From contig CAWAGG010000006.1 of the NCBI GenBank assembly GCA_963781595.1, positions 1,054,001-1,118,000 on the forward strand: a DNA stretch of 64,000 nt, in the 5' to 3' direction. This DNA is from JBEDUK01 sp963781595 (lineage in GTDB: Bacteria > Actinomycetota > UBA4738). Both the position numbers and the translations under genes were made by a program. Below are positions 16,921 through 25,121 of this stretch, one piece after another. The notes under the pieces were generated by a model. The model made no database searches. It was not told the origin of the DNA and saw only the letters and a program-made list of their open reading frames with translations. Each line of letters starts with the position of its first letter. The first letter of the stretch is position 1.

Positions 16921-17247
16921 ATGACGTACGTGATCACGGAACCCTGCATCGACCTGAAGGACCGCGCCTGCGTCGACGAGTGTCCGGTCGACTGCATCTA
17001 CGAGGGCGGCCGCAAGCTCTACATCCAGCCCGACGAGTGCGTCGACTGTGGCGCCTGCGAGCCCGTCTGCCCCGTGACGGCGATCTTCTACGAGGACGAC
17101 GTTCCCGCCGAGTGGAAGGCGTACACGGCCGGCGAGGCCGAGTTCTTCACCGACGCGGTCTCCGCGATCGGCTCACCCGGTGGAGCCGCGCAGGTCGGCG
17201 CCGTCGACAAGGACATCCCGCTCGTCGTGAACTTCGCCGCGGAGTAG
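16921..17247 (+). CDS. fdxA: 7Fe ferredoxin (FdxA type)
   Basis: A 108-residue electron carrier with one [3Fe-4S] and one [4Fe-4S] site expected. The clusters are formed by the cysteines of PCIDLKDRACVDECPVDCIY and of CVDCGACEPVCPVTAI. The C-terminal extension (VPAEWKAYTAGEAEFF) is usual for actinobacterial FdxA. AAAGGAG precedes the ATG at perfect distance. It converges on the FrhB-like gene 13 bases away and could be its redox partner, although it lies on the opposite strand. Confidence 0.94.
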   Translation: MTYVITEPCIDLKDRACVDECPVDCIYEGGRKLYIQPDECVDCGACEPVCPVTAIFYEDDVPAEWKAYTAGEAEFFTDAVSAIGSPGGAAQVGAVDKDIPLVVNFAAE

Positions 17248-17260
17248 CGCGCCCCGCGCG

Positions 17261-18430
17261 TCAGTGCGCCGCGCCGGTTGGCTGCGCCAGCGTCACGTGG
17301 CCGTTCCCGTCCGGGATGAGCGCGGGACCCTGCCGTTCCTCCGGCAGTTGCTCGACGGGCCAGCGCGCGCGTGAGCGCAGCGCCAGCTTCTCCATCAACG
17401 CGATCGCGCCCGGGTCCTCGTCGCCAGGCCGCCATTCGATCACGCCGGCATCGACGGCGTCCTTGAAGATCTCCTCGCCGACCTCGGTCCGAACGACGGT
17501 CAATGTCCAGCCCTCACTCTGCCCGAGCCCGCCGAAAGAGATGTCGGCATGCTCGGCGGTGAAGTCGGGGCAGTGCTCGCACCCCGGACGCGTCCACTGT
17601 CGCGCTTCCTTCAGCGGGATGCCGATCACGTCGCCGTCGGTCTTGTACACGATGACCTTGCCCTTGACGTTCACGCGCGCGATGTCGTCCCACTCGATCC
17701 CCAGCTCGTCGTGGACCTTGCCCTGCATGAGTCCCTCGTAGGTGAACGACTTCGAACACAGCAGGCCGAACGTCCAGGTGATCTTCTTCGCCCACTTGCC
17801 GACGCGCCGGGCCTTGAGCTCACCGGTGATGCTCGCCTGGCACGACATCCCGACCAGCGCCAGCTTCGACAGGCCCATCTCCGCGGCCTTCGTGAGCGCC
17901 AGCGGGTTCGCCGAATAGGTGTACCGCGAACCGGCCGCGGCAAGGACGTCGTCGGCCGTCGTCACCACGGCAGGCTCGACGTCCCATGGACGCTTCTCCG
18001 AGAGCTTCGACGTCACCGCGCCGTCGATCCGCCCCGTCGCGAGGCCCCAGATCAGCAGCGCCGAGACGACGCCGCCGTCCTGCCCGTGCGCCAGCACCCG
18101 CTGGTCGCGCGCTCGGGCCAGCACGATCGACCGGTTGATGCCGATGATCTCCTCGGGTGCCCGGGAACGGCCGAAGATCGCGACGTTCGCGTCGTCCTCC
18201 CACGTGCGGAACCGCGGGCAGGCGAGCGTGCAGATCGAACATCCCTTGTCGCCGTGCGTGCAGATGTCGGGGCCTTCGGGCTGCAGTTGGACCGGCTTGT
18301 AGTCCTCGCGATCCTCGTAGCCCAGGACGTGGAAGGGGCACACCACCACGCACGCAGCGCAGCCAGTGCACAGGCCACTCGTGACGACCTCGTTGAAGAG
18401 ATCCTTCCACTGCGTCTTCTGTGGGGGCAT
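17261..18430 (-). CDS. Coenzyme F420 hydrogenase/dehydrogenase beta-subunit (FrhB)-like oxidoreductase
   Basis: 389 residues. The N-terminus holds a ferredoxin-like site (CTGCAACVVVCP), followed by CTHGDKGCSICTLACPRF. Next come the FrhB N- and C-terminal regions, with GQDGGVVSALLIWGL, LVGMSCQASITGE, GLLCSKSFTYEGL and the cluster-binding PGCEHCPDFTAEHADISFGG. Such proteins transfer electrons between F420, flavin and Fe-S centres. The start is ATG 18430; TTG 18442 is an in-frame alternative. TATACT lies 11 bases upstream and no ribosome-binding site is seen, so a leaderless transcript is likely. Confidence 0.9.
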   Translation of the reverse strand: MPPQKTQWKDLFNEVVTSGLCTGCAACVVVCPFHVLGYEDREDYKPVQLQPEGPDICTHGDKGCSICTLACPRFRTWEDDANVAIFGRSRAPEEIIGINRSIVLARARDQRVLAHGQDGGVVSALLIWGLATGRIDGAVTSKLSEKRPWDVEPAVVTTADDVLAAAGSRYTYSANPLALTKAAEMGLSKLALVGMSCQASITGELKARRVGKWAKKITWTFGLLCSKSFTYEGLMQGKVHDELGIEWDDIARVNVKGKVIVYKTDGDVIGIPLKEARQWTRPGCEHCPDFTAEHADISFGGLGQSEGWTLTVVRTEVGEEIFKDAVDAGVIEWRPGDEDPGAIALMEKLALRSRARWPVEQLPEERQGPALIPDGNGHVTLAQPTGAAH

Positions 18431-18474
18431 GACGAGCGGCAAGTATAGGGCCCGGTGGGCGCGCCGCGATGTGT

Positions 18475-18503
18475 TTGGAACGCGCTTCCCCTGCTGTTAC
18501 GCT
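18475..18503 (+). promoter_or_regulatory. Promoter of the 18548 gene
   Basis: A -35-like TTGGAA (18475-18480), a 17-base spacer and a -10-like TACGCT (18498-18503) lie in the divergent region. Transcription from here would give a leader of about 38 bases containing a GAGAGGACG ribosome-binding site before ATG 18548. Confidence 0.5.
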
Positions 18504-18547
18504 CCGCCGCGACCGACGAACGCTCGTTCGGGTCGAGAGGACGACGG

Positions 18548-19231
18548 ATGCTGGAAGCGGAAGCGATCCAGGCCGCCCTGTACGCCGCGGCGGGCGAGGT
18601 CCAGGCGCTCGTGAACCACCTGGGCCTGGCCGCCAGGTCGGCGCCGACGGCGAAGCTCGTGTTCGAACCGGACTTCCAGGCGGCCCTCCGGCTGGCGTTC
18701 CAGTTCGGCCGCGTCGAGACCGTGTCGGTGTCCTCTCCGCTCGCTTCGAAGGGGGTCCTCAGCCAGCCCGTGGACGTGGTCGTCGCGGGCAAGTCGCGGA
18801 CCCCGCAGTTCGCCGCGGAGATCTCCTGGCACCCGCGCGGCGAGGATCACGCCGGTTTCGCGACGAAGGCGATGGCCGACGTCGTCAAGATGGTCGTCGC
18901 CCGTCAAGCCGGCGCTGTCGAGCAGGCCGCGGTCGCCGTCGCCGCGCCGTCGCGCTTCTGGCGCTGGTTGCCCGGGTACACCGAGGACCATCCGGGGTTC
19001 GACCTGCTCGGATCGGACGCCGAGACGCCGACCAGCACGAAGTCCGATTTCCTGGCCGGTCCCACGTGGAACCAGATGTTCGACGGCGGCATGGACCGGG
19101 ACCTGCCCGAGCGGCTCTGGACGTGCATGCTGGCCCATTCCGAGATCGAGTCGCCGTGGGTCGAGACCGAGGTCCGGCTGCTCGAGGTCAAGGGCATCGG
19201 CCAGGTCGTCCCCGTCCGGCCGAGCGGCTGA
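18548..19231 (+). CDS. Conserved-looking hypothetical protein
   Basis: 227 residues, soluble, with no signal peptide or membrane segment. Codon use is typical of the contig, and the gene has a good promoter and ribosome-binding site. Noticeable stretches are AAEISWHPRGEDHAGFATKAMADVVKM (quoted region about residues 96-122), PSRFWRWLPGYTEDHPGFDLL and a late VRLLEVKGIGQVVPV. I recognise no family. The context (FrhB-like gene upstream, divergent; ErpA/IscA-like gene downstream, convergent) gives no firm hint. Confidence 0.72.
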   Translation: MLEAEAIQAALYAAAGEVQALVNHLGLAARSAPTAKLVFEPDFQAALRLAFQFGRVETVSVSSPLASKGVLSQPVDVVVAGKSRTPQFAAEISWHPRGEDHAGFATKAMADVVKMVVARQAGAVEQAAVAVAAPSRFWRWLPGYTEDHPGFDLLGSDAETPTSTKSDFLAGPTWNQMFDGGMDRDLPERLWTCMLAHSEIESPWVETEVRLLEVKGIGQVVPVRPSG

Positions 19232-19246
19232 GTCGCCGAACGACCC

Positions 19247-19612
19247 CTAGATCGAGAAGGACTCCCCGCAAGAGCATTCCTGCACGGCCTGCGGGTTCCG
19301 CACCTTGAAGCCGCCGCCGAGCATCGCGTCGACGAACTCGATCGTCGAGCCGGCGACGATCGGCAGGCTCTTCGGGTCCACCAGGACGGTCAGCCCGTGC
19401 GCCTCGATCACGTGATCGCCGTCGGCAGGCTCGCGTTCGAACGACAGCTTGTAGGAGAAGCCCGAACACCCGCCCGCCAGGACCCGCAACCGGAGGTACG
19501 CGCGATCGAACCCGTCGCGCGTCGCGAGCTGGATCGCCTTCTCAGCGGCGCGCTCGGTCACGCCGAGCGGCTGCGTGGTGGTGGTGCCGGTCGTGTCCGC
19601 CGCCGTTTCCAT
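19247..19612 (-). CDS. A-type Fe-S carrier (ErpA/IscA/HesB family)
   Basis: 121 residues. The first ~17 form a threonine-rich extension, and the HesB-like domain follows. The three cluster-ligand cysteines are in VLAGGCSGFSY and in the C-terminal CSCGESFSI. It carries assembled Fe-S clusters to apoproteins; FdxA, WhiB and the FrhB-like protein encoded in this window are possible clients. TATCAT lies eight bases before the ATG without a ribosome-binding site, indicating a leaderless mRNA. Confidence 0.93.
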   Translation of the reverse strand: METAADTTGTTTTQPLGVTERAAEKAIQLATRDGFDRAYLRLRVLAGGCSGFSYKLSFEREPADGDHVIEAHGLTVLVDPKSLPIVAGSTIEFVDAMLGGGFKVRNPQAVQECSCGESFSI

Positions 19613-19637
19613 CGCCGTCGATGATATCGGCCGCTCG

Positions 19638-19643
19638 TACGAT
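19638..19643 (+). promoter_or_regulatory. -10 element for the Nudix gene
   Basis: TACGAT lies seven bases before ATG 19651, and no ribosome-binding site is seen. This spacing supports 19651 as the translation start over the in-frame ATGs at 19642 and 19621. Confidence 0.45.
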
Positions 19644-19650
19644 GGGCGCG

Positions 19651-20256
19651 ATGAGACAGGATCGGCTCGCCGCCGCGATCCGCGCGGCCCTGGCCGGATT
19701 CGGGCCGATGACGGCGGACGACGCGGTCGCGGTCGGGGCTCGCCCCGCGGCGGTGCTGGTGCCGGTCCTGGTGTCTGCGCCTGCGCCTCGGGTGGTCTTC
19801 ACGGTCCGGACCGAGGACCTCTCGCGCCACCCCGGGGAGGTCTCGTTCCCCGGTGGGCTCGCCGAGCCAGGCGAGGAACTGTCGGCGACCGCGCTGCGGG
19901 AGGCGGAGGAGGAGCTGGGGCTCGCCGCCGAGGACGTCGAACCGGTCGGCGCGCTGCCGCCGGTCCACACGCACGTCAGCGGCATCCTGATCGCGCCGTT
20001 CGTGGGGCTGCTGCGCGAGGACCCGCGGTTCACACCGAACGCCGCTGAGATCGCCGACGTCGTCGAAGTACCTCTCCGCACGCTGATCGAGGTCCGCGAG
20101 ACGCGCTGGTTCGAACGCGAGGGTTTCCGGTTCCCCACGCCGGTGTTCGAGGTCGACGGCCACGTGATCTGGGGCGCGACCGGGCGGATCCTGGAGACCC
20201 TCCTGGATGCGCTCGACGCGTCACCTGCTTGGAGCACGGCGGCGGGCGGCGCATGA
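19651..20256 (+). CDS. Nudix hydrolase, CoA-pyrophosphatase type
   Basis: About 201 residues. The Nudix box is GGLAEPGEELSATALREAEEELGL (about residues 68-91, matching G-x5-E-x7-RE-x-EE-x-G). It is preceded by RTEDLSRHPGEVSFPGG, the arrangement typical of CoA/NUDT7-type hydrolases that cleave CoA to 4'-phosphopantetheine and 3',5'-ADP. The start was chosen from the leaderless -10 box. It diverges from the A-type carrier gene and is followed closely by a DUF4177-like gene. Confidence 0.88.
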   Translation: MRQDRLAAAIRAALAGFGPMTADDAVAVGARPAAVLVPVLVSAPAPRVVFTVRTEDLSRHPGEVSFPGGLAEPGEELSATALREAEEELGLAAEDVEPVGALPPVHTHVSGILIAPFVGLLREDPRFTPNAAEIADVVEVPLRTLIEVRETRWFEREGFRFPTPVFEVDGHVIWGATGRILETLLDALDASPAWSTAAGGA

Positions 20257-20299
20257 TGGGACGTTTCCGAAGGCGCATCCGATCGGAGGTCGAACGCCG

Positions 20300-20467
20300 A
20301 TGCAGAAGTGGGAGTACTTCGTCGCACCGGTCCTCGCGCACAACCCGGGTGAGATCCTGAACACGTTCGGCGACGACGGCTGGGAGCTGGTGAGCATCGT
20401 GGCGCAGCCGACCCCGCAGGGCGGGGGGATCAGCCTGGTCGCCTACATGAAGCGCCCGAAGCCGTAG
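20300..20467 (+). CDS. DUF4177-like small protein
   Basis: 55 residues beginning MQKWEYFVAPV, with NTFGDDGWELVSIV and a final VAYMKRPKP. This is the WEY...GWELV layout of the DUF4177 family, whose function is unknown. GGAGGT lies 11 bases before the ATG. A strong hairpin follows the stop. Confidence 0.8.
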   Translation: MQKWEYFVAPVLAHNPGEILNTFGDDGWELVSIVAQPTPQGGGISLVAYMKRPKP

Positions 20468-20473
20468 GGGGGC

Positions 20474-20497
20474 CCGATCGGCCCGTTTGCCGATCGG
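20474..20497. terminator. Strong hairpin after the DUF4177 gene
   Basis: CCGATCGGC (20474-20482) and GCCGATCGG (20489-20497) form a perfect 9-bp stem with a CCGTTT loop, seven bases after the stop codon. It separates this gene from the subtilase gene. Confidence 0.6.
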
Positions 20498-20523
20498 CGC
20501 GCGGGCGCGGATGATCGCGGACC

Positions 20524-23337
20524 GTGCCCCGCGTCCGCTCCGGCCTCATCGTCACCGCCGTGCTCCTGGCCCTCGCCGTGGTCCAGCCGGCCTCGGCGGT
20601 CACCACCCCCGACGATCCGTTGTTCCTGAACGTCGCGCAGTGCGACGGCGTGACGAACTGCGTGAACCAGCAGTGGAACCTGTTCTCCGATGGACGGGGC
20701 ATCTCAGCGGACACGGCGTGGGACGTGACGAAGGGGGAGGGCGTCACGATCGCCGTCCTCGACTCGGGGATCGATCCGAACCACGAGGACCTGGAGGACC
20801 AGCTCGTCCCCGGGTACGACTTCTACCAGAACGATGCCGACCCCACGGATGGGACGCGGTACGGGCACGGGACCGGCACCGCGGGGGTCGTCGGCGCCGA
20901 GCAGGACAACGCCAAGGGCGGGACCGGCGTCGCGCCCGGGGCGAAGATCATGCCGCTGCGCGTCTCCGACACGTTCATCGTGGCGCCCTCGCGCCTGGCA
21001 CAGGCGATCGTGTACGCGACCGACCACGGCGCGCAGGTCATCTCGATGAGCGTCGGGCTGATCCAGACGAGCCGTCAGCTGGAGGACGCGGTGACCTACG
21101 CGCACGACCGCGGCGTCGTCCTGCTGGACGCCACGGCGAACGAGTTCAGCTCGCATCCGAACACGCCCGCCTACCTCGACGACGTGATCGGCGTCGGCGG
21201 CATCGTCCCCGACACCGACGGCACGGGTTCGAACACCGCGTCGGACTTCACGGTGAAGGCGACGTATTCGAACTACGGCCCTGGCATCGACGTCGTCGCG
21301 CCGACCGACGTGTACACGACGGACTTCGGCGGTGGCTACGGCAAGATCGCGGGGACGTCGGGCGCCACGCCCGGAGCCGCTGGGGTCGCGGCGCTGGTCG
21401 AGTCGCGGGCGATCGCGAAGGGCATCACGTTGTCGTCCGATGAGGTCACGCAGATCCTGCGCCTGAGTGCCGACGACCTGGTCGGCGGCCCGTACGGGTA
21501 CGCGAAGGGCTGGGATCGGTGGACGGGGTGGGGCCGCATCGACGCGTGGCGTGCGGTCAAGATGGTCTCGCCGAACAAGATCCCCCCGGTCGCCAACATC
21601 ACGTCGCCCGACTGGTACGAGCCCGTCGGCGCGCCGACCGACGTGGTGGGGACCGTGTCTTCGCGCGCGGCGTCGTTCGACTGGACGCTGAAGGTCGGTA
21701 TCGGCGTCGAGCCGACGACCTGGAAGAAGATCGGCTCGGGCTCCGGTTCGAGCTCGTACACCGGGCCGCTCGGGACGTTCGACCCGGCGGGTGTGCCGAA
21801 CGGACCGGTCACGCTTCGGCTGGACGTCAAGGACTCGAACGGCAACGCGGGGACGGACCGGCAGGCGTTCACGGTGACCCTCGATCCGCAGCTCGCGAAC
21901 GGGTTCCCGAAGGACATCGGCGGATCGGTGGAGTCCTCGCCGCAGTTCGCCGACCTGAACGGCGACGGCAAGGACGAGCTGATCGTCGCCGACGCGAACG
22001 GGCTGGTGCACGCGCTCACGTCCCGCGGCGGCGAGCTGAAGGGCTGGCCCGTCAAGGAACGCCGGGTGAAGACGCCGAACGGCAAGGTTCGAGCCGGGTT
22101 CGTGTCGTCGCCCGCAGTGGTGGACCTGCTCGGCAACGGGAAGCTCGACGTGGTGATCGGGGGGGCGGAGGGGTCCGTGTACGCCTGGAACCCGAAGGGC
22201 AAGATGCTCCCGGGCTGGCCCGTTCGAACCAGCGCGTTCGACGGACCGGATCCGCAGCACCAGCACTGGGAGTCCGCGGTCGTCGACGCCCTCGCGATCG
22301 GCGATCTGGACGGTCCGGCGAACGGGCTCGAGGTCGTGGTCGGCGGCGGCGACGGGAAGGTCTATGCGTTCCACCGGGACGGCTCGACGGTGGCGGGGTT
22401 CCCGGTGCTCCTGCAGGATCCGAACCAGGCGCCCGAGTACGCGAAGATCCTGTCTTCGCCCGCGATCGGCGACATCGACGGCGACGGCGCGAACGAGATC
22501 GTGATCGGTGACGGGGAGAGCTACGGCTCGAACTGCCGCGTGTACGCCCTGGGTGGGGACGGGTCCTTCGAGCCGGGCTGGCCGGCGTCGCTGACCGGGC
22601 TGCAGTGCTCCGGGATCCCGGTCGTCGGCCAGGGGGTCCCGATGAGCCCGGTGCTCGTGCCGCATGGCGGGGCGCTCGACGTCGCGGTCGGTGGGTTCAC
22701 CACGCGGTTCCACCTCCTCACCGGCGGCGGTACCGAGGAAGCCAACGGTTCGGGCCTCTCGTCGTTCTTCGGGACGAAGTTCGGTCCGTCACACGACCCG
22801 GCGGTAACCGCGTCCGATTCGCTCGAAACGGTGTCGAACTGCGCCGTGGCGGACCTCAACGGCGATGGGACGCCCGACCTGACCTGCGGGTCGACCGACA
22901 CGCGCCTGGCGGCGGCGACGCTGACGCCTGGGCAGCGGATCGATTTCGACCACCTGCTCTCGGCCTGGAGCACCGCGCACGGTGGCTACCTGCGCGCGTT
23001 CCCCCGGCTGCTGGGCGACTGGGCGTTCCTGACAGGCCCGGTCGTCGGCGACGTGGACGGCGACGGGAAGCCCGAGGTGGTCGTCGGCGACGGGAACGGG
23101 AACGTGTTCGCGTTCCACGCCGACGGCTCGCAGCCCGCCGGATGGCCGAAGACGGTCGCGCGCTGGGTGTTGGCGGCCCCCGCGCTCGGCGACTTCGACG
23201 GCGACGGCCACACGGACGTCGCGGTCGCGACGCGGCAGGGCTGGGTGTACGTGTACGCGACACCCGGTGACGCGAGCGTGGCGCCGTGGCCGAACCTGCG
23301 CGGGGATCCAGCGAACACGGGCGCATCGTCCGGCTGA
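20524..23337 (+). CDS. Secreted subtilisin-family (S8) serine protease with FG-GAP/VCBS repeats
   Basis: 937 residues starting at GTG 20524. A signal peptide (GLIVTAVLLALAVV...ASA) is followed by the catalytic domain. Asp80 lies in VLDSGIDPNHED, His115 in YGHGTGTAGVVG and Ser279 in AGTSGATPGAAG, with the oxyanion Asn in TANEFS. An Ig-like linker region (about 350-455) precedes roughly seven FG-GAP-type repeats with Ca-binding cores such as DLNGDGKDE, DIDGDGANE, DVDGDGKPE and DFDGDGHTD, which probably build a beta-propeller. There is no obvious sortase or membrane anchor, so it should be released. It lies 51 bases before another secreted protein gene. Confidence 0.93.
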   Translation: MPRVRSGLIVTAVLLALAVVQPASAVTTPDDPLFLNVAQCDGVTNCVNQQWNLFSDGRGISADTAWDVTKGEGVTIAVLDSGIDPNHEDLEDQLVPGYDFYQNDADPTDGTRYGHGTGTAGVVGAEQDNAKGGTGVAPGAKIMPLRVSDTFIVAPSRLAQAIVYATDHGAQVISMSVGLIQTSRQLEDAVTYAHDRGVVLLDATANEFSSHPNTPAYLDDVIGVGGIVPDTDGTGSNTASDFTVKATYSNYGPGIDVVAPTDVYTTDFGGGYGKIAGTSGATPGAAGVAALVESRAIAKGITLSSDEVTQILRLSADDLVGGPYGYAKGWDRWTGWGRIDAWRAVKMVSPNKIPPVANITSPDWYEPVGAPTDVVGTVSSRAASFDWTLKVGIGVEPTTWKKIGSGSGSSSYTGPLGTFDPAGVPNGPVTLRLDVKDSNGNAGTDRQAFTVTLDPQLANGFPKDIGGSVESSPQFADLNGDGKDELIVADANGLVHALTSRGGELKGWPVKERRVKTPNGKVRAGFVSSPAVVDLLGNGKLDVVIGGAEGSVYAWNPKGKMLPGWPVRTSAFDGPDPQHQHWESAVVDALAIGDLDGPANGLEVVVGGGDGKVYAFHRDGSTVAGFPVLLQDPNQAPEYAKILSSPAIGDIDGDGANEIVIGDGESYGSNCRVYALGGDGSFEPGWPASLTGLQCSGIPVVGQGVPMSPVLVPHGGALDVAVGGFTTRFHLLTGGGTEEANGSGLSSFFGTKFGPSHDPAVTASDSLETVSNCAVADLNGDGTPDLTCGSTDTRLAAATLTPGQRIDFDHLLSAWSTAHGGYLRAFPRLLGDWAFLTGPVVGDVDGDGKPEVVVGDGNGNVFAFHADGSQPAGWPKTVARWVLAAPALGDFDGDGHTDVAVATRQGWVYVYATPGDASVAPWPNLRGDPANTGASSG

Positions 23338-23388
23338 GCCGACCGTCGACGCTACAGCCTCGGCCCGGGGCACGTCGATATCACCTGC

Positions 23389-24720
23389 ATGAGGCGCGTG
23401 ACCGGCCGGTGGATCGCGTTGGCGGCGGGCCTGTCCCTGGCCGTCGCGGCGACCGGTGCCTGGGCACAAGCCACCGCGCTCTCCGGACACGCTGCTGCGC
23501 CGTCCGCGGCGGCCGGCGGTGTGGGCGCCTTCCCGAACACCTCTGTCGGTATCCACGTCTTCAACGATCAGCTGATCGAACCGCTCCCGCCCGCGCTGAC
23601 CCAGTTCGCCGCGACCCATTACGACGGGAGCCAGAAGGACCCGGCCGACATGGTCGACGACCTCCACGCGATCAACCCGAAGTTCGTCGTGCTGCAGTAC
23701 CGCCTCGGGATCGGCCTGGGGTACAGGACCAGCACGCAGGGGTGCGACCAGGCCGGCGACTGGATCTACATCCTGGACGGGAACGAGTGGATCCGCGAGT
23801 GGCCGCAGAGCGTCCCCGACGAGTGGCTCTACCACCGCAAGGGCCAGCGCGAGTACTCGTGCGGGAACGGGTGGTTCCTCGTCGACACGAAGGACGCGGC
23901 GTACCGGACCTGGTTCCTCGGGCAGCTCTCCCAGCAGATCGCGGACACCCACACCGATGCCGCGTTCTTGGACTCCGTCAGCGTGCCGAACTACCTCGGC
24001 TCCGGCGATGCGTGGAAGCCGCCGCTGCCGCCGATCGACGCGGGATTCGAGAAGGGTTGGACGAAGCGGATCGATGCGTGGCTGCCCTGGATCACGAAGC
24101 ACCTCGGCAAGCCGGTCATCGTCAACGCCGGCATGTGGATCACCTCTCGCGATCGGACGAAGTACTCCGGCGCCACCGGGATCATGGTCGAGGGGTTCGC
24201 GGAGCCGTGTTCGGGATGCCCGCTGGCCCCGAGCGACTGGGTGCTGCAGATGGACCGGACGCTCTCGGAGGTGAACCGCGGCCGCGTCGTGATCGGCCAG
24301 TCGTACCCGAACCTCTCCGACGTGCAGATGCGGATGTTCGTGCTCGGCTCGTACCTGCTGGTGAAGGGCACGCACACGTTCGTGAACCTGGAGCTCGGCG
24401 GGTTCAGCCCGGAGTGGCTCCCCGAGTACGGGATCGACCTGGGCAAGGCGGTCGACCCCGTGCCGGGTTCGATCTCCGAGCTGTCGTCCCAGGGCGCGTA
24501 CGCCAGGGCGTACGCGAAAGGCCTCGTCGTGGTGAACCCGGGGGACTCGACGATCACGTACTCGCTGTCGTCGTCGATGTGGCGCGTGACGCCGGTGGGC
24601 GGCGGCATCGTCCCGGACGACGGCGTCCTGCCGCCGTCGTGGAAGCTCACATACTCCTCCGTGACGTCGGTCGTCCTGCACCCGCGCGAGGCCGCCGTGT
24701 TGCTGACGAACCACCCATAA
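23389..24720 (+). CDS. Secreted putative glycoside hydrolase (GH15-like, PF14885 type)
   Basis: 443 residues with a signal peptide ending near ATGAWA. The mature part has NPKFVVLQYRLGIGLGY, WFLVDTKDAAYRTWFLGQL, TDAAFLDSVSVPNYLG, GKPVIVNAGMWITS and IMVEGFAEPCSGC. This resembles the TIM-barrel layout of the hypothetical glycoside hydrolase family 15 group, with a likely carboxylate in AAFLDSVS. Enzymatic activity is not established for that family. The C-terminal ~70 residues (LVVVNPGDSTITYSL, VLHPREAAVLL) look like a beta-sandwich typical of glycosidase tails. It probably shares a transcript with the subtilase gene. Confidence 0.75.
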   Translation: MRRVTGRWIALAAGLSLAVAATGAWAQATALSGHAAAPSAAAGGVGAFPNTSVGIHVFNDQLIEPLPPALTQFAATHYDGSQKDPADMVDDLHAINPKFVVLQYRLGIGLGYRTSTQGCDQAGDWIYILDGNEWIREWPQSVPDEWLYHRKGQREYSCGNGWFLVDTKDAAYRTWFLGQLSQQIADTHTDAAFLDSVSVPNYLGSGDAWKPPLPPIDAGFEKGWTKRIDAWLPWITKHLGKPVIVNAGMWITSRDRTKYSGATGIMVEGFAEPCSGCPLAPSDWVLQMDRTLSEVNRGRVVIGQSYPNLSDVQMRMFVLGSYLLVKGTHTFVNLELGGFSPEWLPEYGIDLGKAVDPVPGSISELSSQGAYARAYAKGLVVVNPGDSTITYSLSSSMWRVTPVGGGIVPDDGVLPPSWKLTYSSVTSVVLHPREAAVLLTNHP

Positions 24721-24725
24721 CCGCG

Positions 24726-24741
24726 CGCGGGCCGACCCGCG
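24726..24741. terminator. Hairpin after the glycoside-hydrolase-like gene
   Basis: CGCGGG (24726-24731) and CCCGCG (24736-24741) form a perfect stem with a CCGA loop, five bases after the TAA. The stem is identical to that at 6522. Confidence 0.5.
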
Positions 24742-24818
24742 GGTTCAGCCGACCGGTCCCGGATGCCGACAACTAAGGGGTGAGGACGCGGCAGGGCTCC
24801 GGCCCATGGAGCGCCACG

Positions 24819-24965
24819 ATGGAGAACAAGGACGCGCAGATCGAGGCAGCGCTGGGGTTCATGATCCCCTTCTACCGGTCCATCGGGGTCACGAACGCGC
24901 AGGCGGCCGAGTTCCTCCACGAGCTGGCGATGTGCTTCGAACTCGAGGCGCTCCTCGACGACTAG
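24819..24965 (+). CDS. Small acidic protein, unknown
   Basis: 48 residues from ATG 24819, predicted helical: MENKDAQIEAALGFMIPF, then an Ala/Glu-rich amphipathic stretch and LEALLDD at the end. The codon pattern matches neighbouring genes. No family is recognised. It precedes whiB by 156 bases and may be co-expressed with it. Confidence 0.5.
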   Translation: MENKDAQIEAALGFMIPFYRSIGVTNAQAAEFLHELAMCFELEALLDD

Positions 24966-24995
24966 GCCTTTTGACCCTTTCCTTCGAACCTAGGA

Positions 24996-25025
24996 CTCAA
25001 GTCTCATCCGGCCGTCGGCCGATAC
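24996..25025 (+). promoter_or_regulatory. Sigma-28 (FliA/WhiG/SigD)-like promoter upstream of whiB
   Basis: GCCGATAC at 25018-25025 matches the distinctive -10 GCCGATA(A/T) of sigma-28-type factors. CTCAAGT at 24996-25002 is a plausible -35, close to the CTCA boxes I recall from motile actinomycetes. The spacing of about 17-18 bases is at the long end. It would give a leader of about 90 bases before whiB. Confidence 0.4.
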
Positions 25026-25121
25026 AGCCCGGGAGTTCGCCGCTGCGCTTGCACGCTTCCCCCTTGAAGGACTCCCCGTCCTTCTCGCCTGAGCCGGAGC
25101 GGCGGGGGAAGGGGACGCCCG

